Shown here piece after piece: positions 63,780-64,000 of a stretch of 64,000 nucleotides of DNA. The first letter of the stretch is position 1. The number at the start of each line of letters is the position of its first letter. Position numbers and translations under genes: made by a program. Under the pieces are notes generated by a model. That model searched no databases, had not been told where the DNA came from, and was given only the letters and a program-made list of their open reading frames with translations. This DNA is from Massilia mucilaginosa (GTDB taxonomy: Bacteria; Pseudomonadota; Gammaproteobacteria; Burkholderiales; Burkholderiaceae_D): contig NZ_WHJH01000024.1 in NCBI RefSeq assembly GCF_011682145.1, forward strand, positions 1 to 64,000, in the 5' to 3' direction.

Positions 63780-64000
63780 TTACTTTAAGAATTCAGAAAA
63801 TACGTCGAGGGCTTCAAACGCGTTGTCGGCGACCATCGCCACATCCGTTGCAATGCTGTCGGCGCTGGCGTCGTGCGCCAGCGAACCGAAAATGACGTAG
63901 TGCTCGCCGACCCGTCCGAAGTTCGACAGCGGAATGGCGATGTTCAGGTCCATCATCGCTTCGAGCATCTCGTAGCGGCGTTCGGGGCGGATTTCGGCTT
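63780..64000 (-). CDS. DUF2170 (YjfI-like) protein, C-terminal part (runs off the window)
   Basis: The visible 73 residues end DNAFEALDVFSEFLK, and the frame continues open to the window edge (AEIRPERRYEMLEAMMDLNIAIPLSN). An internal ATG at 63968 is not the true start. DUF2170/YjfI proteins lie next to PspA-type genes in E. coli and elsewhere. The gene heads, or is near the head of, the minus-strand membrane-maintenance operon. Confidence 0.65.
   Translation of the reverse strand, partial: AEIRPERRYEMLEAMMDLNIAIPLSNFGRVGEHYVIFGSLAHDASADSIATDVAMVADNAFEALDVFSEFLK

Noticed and set aside
1-64000. CRISPR array, rRNA and tRNA genes
   Set aside because: No regularly spaced repeats and no cloverleaf or rRNA stretches were noticed by reading; a covariance search was not possible here.

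Overview
The window reads as chromosome from a GC-rich beta-proteobacterium. The housekeeping half (PbpG-type peptidase, HupE/UreJ protein with a membrane-anchored partner, NhaA, OmpR/QseC-type two-component pair, YqiK-like flotillin operon) and the codon use suggest the Massilia/Duganella/Janthinobacterium group (Oxalobacteraceae). That placement is inferred from gene content, not tested. No rRNA, tRNA or CRISPR array was seen.

Positions 1 to about 29.76 kb form an accessory island with visibly lower GC. Its left edge holds the end of an IS66-family element, a P-loop ATPase gene cut by that element, and a second IS66 transposase fragment. From 1.3 to 21.5 kb one long minus-strand array encodes a DISARM-type anti-phage system. 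In transcription order it has a small HTH protein, a C5-cytosine methyltransferase, DrmD (SNF2 helicase), DrmMI (adenine methylase), a GHKL/MORC-like ATPase, a methyltransferase-fold protein of unknown role, DrmA, DrmB, DrmC and a predicted nuclease. The ATPase, the methyltransferase-fold protein and the nuclease lie outside the DISARM core I know. A frameshifted IS4-family transposase, a small Xre/membrane/zinc-knuckle cassette with a palindromic operator, and a four-gene tyrosine-recombinase module (Tn554-like) follow up to 29.64 kb.

From about 29.98 kb the sequence is GC-rich core genome: a gamma-glutamylcyclotransferase-like protein, a zinc-knuckle protein, a HupE/UreJ plus anchor pair, a BON lipoprotein and PbpG. 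An overlapping minus-strand run follows (secreted protein, CPA-type antiporter, YbdK-like ligase, response regulator, histidine kinase). Next is a TetR-led redox operon (two SDRs, an Old Yellow Enzyme, an MDR oxidoreductase) with near-identical operator copies at the TetR start and before the first SDR. A lone tyrosine recombinase has a perfect LexA-type box at its promoter. A TerC/CBS/CorC protein and an AI-2E-family permease follow.

The last part holds a very large secreted di-haem protein with two discoidin-like domains, a small membrane protein, and nhaA behind a short structured leader. It ends with a minus-strand operon encoding DUF2170, PspA/IM30, a small hypothetical protein, an NfeD/YqiJ-like OB-fold protein, a YqiK-like flotillin, a zf-TFIIB protein and a giant AAA ATPase. 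This operon is most likely a membrane-integrity machine.
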